Shown in pieces: positions 62,093 to 64,000 of a stretch of DNA of 64,000 nt. Position 1 is the stretch's first letter, and each line of letters begins with the position of its first letter. The notes beneath the pieces were generated by a model, which ran no database searches, was not told where the DNA came from, and saw only the letters and a list, made by a program, of their open reading frames with translations. Made by a program: the position numbers and the translations under genes. This stretch comes from Woeseiaceae bacterium. Lineage in GTDB: Bacteria; Pseudomonadota; Gammaproteobacteria; Steroidobacterales; Woeseiaceae. The stretch is from positions 160,316 to 224,315 of the forward strand of contig JANQLK010000002.1 of NCBI GenBank assembly GCA_028280615.1, in the 5' to 3' direction.

Positions 62093-62966
62093 GACGTTGC
62101 GTTCCCTTGAGTACGAATACGTTTCCGGCCGCGACCAGCACCATGCCGAGGACAATCGGCAGGTCGAGGCGCAGACCTTCGAATGCGATGGACAGGACCA
62201 TGGCGACGACCGGGAACATTACCACTGCGTAGCCGGCCTTGTTGGCCCCGATGCGGCCGAGCAGCGTCAGGTAGGCCCAGAAGGCGACGACCGAGCCGAA
62301 AACGCTCAGGTAGACGAGCGAGATCACGTAGCCTGCCGACATCTCGAAGTTGAACGTCTGGCCGGTCAGGAACGCGAACAGCGCGGTCAACACGGCACCG
62401 TAGCTCATCCCCCAGGCGTTCGATTGCAGGACCGGCAGCTTCAGGCTCTGGGTTTTCAACGAAACCATGTTGCCACAGCTCGCGACGAACGCGCCCGACA
62501 TGGCGAGCACGGAGCCGATCATGACGCCGTCATCGAACGACGCTACCTCGATGCGCGGCGCAAACAGGATCACAATGCCGGCAATGCCCAGCACGGCCCC
62601 GAGCAGCACGCTCGCATCCGCGCGCACGCCATAGATCACGCGCGACAGCAGGATGTTCATCCACAGGAGGCTCGAGAACGCGACGGCCGAGAGCGCCGAG
62701 GTGATGTGCACCTGCGCGTAGTACGCGAACATGTAGTTGACACTGAACAGGCACGCGCCGAGCAGGGCGAACCAGACGTGTGCCCGCCAGCCGAACGCGA
62801 GCGGCAGCCCCTTCAACCGCACCCAGCCGAACAGGAGCACCGCGGCCAGCAGGTAGCGGTAGGCGATCGACACGGCCGGGTCGACCTCGCCGAGCTGGAA
62901 TTCGATGGCGAACCAGGTCGAACCCCAGATCATGACCGAGATGAGATAGAGGGTCAGGTTGCTCAT
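62079..62966 (-). CDS. EamA/DMT-family transporter
   Basis: A 295-residue transporter with ten TM helices in two EamA repeats (about 4-135 and 147-285). IWGSTWFAIEFQLGEVDPAV and FGSVVAFWAYLTLLGRIGANKAGY are typical family segments. It moves small metabolites or drugs; the substrate is unknown. The overlap with malic enzyme suggests co-transcription and perhaps a metabolite link. Confidence 0.9.
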   Translation of the reverse strand: MSNLTLYLISVMIWGSTWFAIEFQLGEVDPAVSIAYRYLLAAVLLFGWVRLKGLPLAFGWRAHVWFALLGACLFSVNYMFAYYAQVHITSALSAVAFSSLLWMNILLSRVIYGVRADASVLLGAVLGIAGIVILFAPRIEVASFDDGVMIGSVLAMSGAFVASCGNMVSLKTQSLKLPVLQSNAWGMSYGAVLTALFAFLTGQTFNFEMSAGYVISLVYLSVFGSVVAFWAYLTLLGRIGANKAGYAVVMFPVVAMVLSIAFEGLRLDLPIVLGMVLVAAGNVFVLKGTQRRGKV

Positions 62967-63197
62967 GGAAACGGCGCGTCTTCCGATGCATGCGGCCGGC
63001 TGACGGGGTGGCGTGCTTCCACGAACACCGGCAACCCTACTGAGTCGGGCAGATTATGGCGGGACCGATGGTGATCGGGCAAGGCTTTGCAGGTGCTCGC
63101 TCATGCGCCAGCGAAGCGCAATCGCACGGGAATGCCCGGCGGCGAATATGTGACGTCCGCGGGCGACAGCCGGGGGCTTCTCGCCGACACTGGGAGG

Positions 63198-63905
63198 ATG
63201 CTCGAGTGCCTGCTGCTCATTCCTGTGGTCATTGCCGTCCTGTTCTGGAGCGGCTACCACTACTACAAGGATCGGCACCTGCCGGAGCCGCCGGGTAATC
63301 TGCTGCTGTGCCTGGCGCTGGGCGTCGCGGCGTCCTGGCTGTCGCGCGGCATGTACCTGTCCCTCGATCTCGTCGGGCTGCGTTTCGACGCGCTTGCGCT
63401 TGCAAACGGCAGACCGGCCGCACTCTTCGCCTATTCGGTGCTCGCGATCGGGCCCATCGAGGAAATCGCAAAGCTCCTGCCGTTCCTCCTGTTCGTGCGC
63501 CGGTTCCGCGAATTCGACGAACCGATCGACGGCATCACCTACGCGTCGTTCCTCGCGCTGGGCTACGCGGCCGCCGAGAACATCTACTACCTCGAGTTCC
63601 TGAGCCCCGTCGAGGCGCTGCTGCGCGGTTTTGCGAGCCCGATCGTGCACATCCTGTTCGCCTCGGTCTGGGGGCACTGGATAGGACTCGCGCACATTGC
63701 CGGCCGGTCGATACTGCGGCCCGCGCTTGTCGGCACGGCCGCCGCCTCCGGCCTGCACGGCGTCTACGATTTCGTCGTGCTGCTGAATCCCCGCGGCGCA
63801 TTGCCCATTGCCGCGTTCCTGATCCTCGGCATCTGGATCTGGCGAATGCGGCTCATGCGCCTGATGCACCTCGATGCGATCGGTGCTAACGCCTCAGGAC
63901 ACTAG
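63198..63905 (+). CDS. PrsW-family intramembrane metalloprotease
   Basis: A protein of about 235 residues with many TM helices. The PrsW motifs are all present: EEIAKLLPF, AAAENIYYL, IVHILFASVWGHWIG and SGLHGVYDF, with the Glu and His residues that would bind zinc. PrsW of Bacillus subtilis cleaves an anti-sigma factor; the target here is unknown. The start is uncertain: this Met has GGGAGG directly before it, and longer in-frame starts as far as about 63087 exist. It ends at the REP-like repeat, whose first bases supply the stop codon. Confidence 0.85.
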   Translation: MLECLLLIPVVIAVLFWSGYHYYKDRHLPEPPGNLLLCLALGVAASWLSRGMYLSLDLVGLRFDALALANGRPAALFAYSVLAIGPIEEIAKLLPFLLFVRRFREFDEPIDGITYASFLALGYAAAENIYYLEFLSPVEALLRGFASPIVHILFASVWGHWIGLAHIAGRSILRPALVGTAAASGLHGVYDFVVLLNPRGALPIAAFLILGIWIWRMRLMRLMHLDAIGANASGH

Positions 63906-63930
63906 CCCGCATCCGTCACCGATTCGCGGG
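63902..63930. repeat. REP-like palindrome, copy C
   Basis: Begins CTAGCCCGC and ends GCGGG with a TCACCGATT centre. It matches copy B at 24 of 26 positions in the core and the reverse complement of copy A. It overlaps the PrsW stop codon. The remaining 70 bp to the window end contain no recognised feature. Confidence 0.6.
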
Positions 63931-64000
63931 ATGATCGGGCAGGATTTTGTTTGCTCAAGGGTTTTTCCGAAGGCGCGCAATACTCGCTGTATTGCCAACT

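Noticed and set aside
1..64000. tRNA, rRNA, CRISPR arrays, prophage or integrase genes
   Set aside because: No cloverleaf-like clusters, rRNA-like blocks, regular spacer-repeat arrays, or integrase, terminase or transposase domains were found on reading both strands.

Overview
The window is about 64 kb of GC-rich chromosomal DNA from a Gram-negative bacterium. It encodes outer-membrane factors, a TonB-dependent receptor, lipid A deacylase-family barrels, Tat-type and lipoprotein signals, and an RND pump. The mix of families (DUF1993, LpxR, HemP, spermidine dehydrogenase-like and DUF4920 proteins, paired MgtE proteins) fits an environmental gammaproteobacterium best; the genus cannot be read from the sequence. 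No rRNA, tRNA, CRISPR array, phage gene or complete insertion sequence was seen. Coding density is high and many genes overlap by 4 bp.

Layout. 1-1.1 kb: 3' end of an iron-siderophore-type ABC ATPase and a DUF1993 protein. 1.2-5.6 kb: an alpha/beta hydrolase and a double NTF2-like protein, the AraC and LysR regulators upstream of them, and a divergent NTF2-like gene behind a LysR box. 5.6-14.9 kb: a TetR-controlled tripartite RND efflux operon ending in an LpxR-family gene, then a MarR-CPBP protease pair. 14.9-22.5 kb: DUF1801, a lipoprotein rhodanese, and an ABC efflux operon (LpxR-like, ATPase, double-FtsX permease, HlyD adaptor), then a small membrane protein and a truncated NTF2-like gene. 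22.8-26.3 kb: Fur-type haem uptake (hemP, TonB receptor, DUF6607 lipoprotein). 26.3-31.8 kb: Na+-symporter plus homocysteine S-methyltransferase, GNAT, a regulator-hydrolase fusion, SRPBCC. 31.9-37.9 kb: vanadium haloperoxidase-like protein, HxlR regulator, an AAC(6')-like acetyltransferase, bactofilin plus a methyltransferase-like partner, GNAT. 37.9-43.9 kb: a large BNR/sortilin-like secreted protein, PP-loop ATPase, DUF1304, Sua5. 44-47.7 kb: MscS / MgtE-N / MgtE operon and a LysE exporter. 47.7-48.0 kb: a MITE with 24-bp inverted ends. 48-54.5 kb: Tat-exported flavoprotein, GST and phosphatase, DUF4920, a two-subunit molybdenum hydroxylase. 54.7-63.9 kb: DUF2934-Hsp20, a kinase-like ATPase, an M16 lipoprotein protease, malic enzyme, EamA transporter, PrsW-type protease.

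The most striking theme is that two different trans-envelope export machines (RND and ABC/FtsX), 7 kb apart, each share an operon with a diverged LpxR-family outer-membrane gene. That suggests an envelope-remodelling role coupled to export. The RND copy sits under a promoter overlapped by matching TetR-type palindromes. Other notable items are a HemP gene whose predicted transcription start falls on its start codon, a three-copy REP-like palindrome, an IS630/mariner-type MITE in a divergent promoter region, and a transcription factor fused to an alpha/beta hydrolase.
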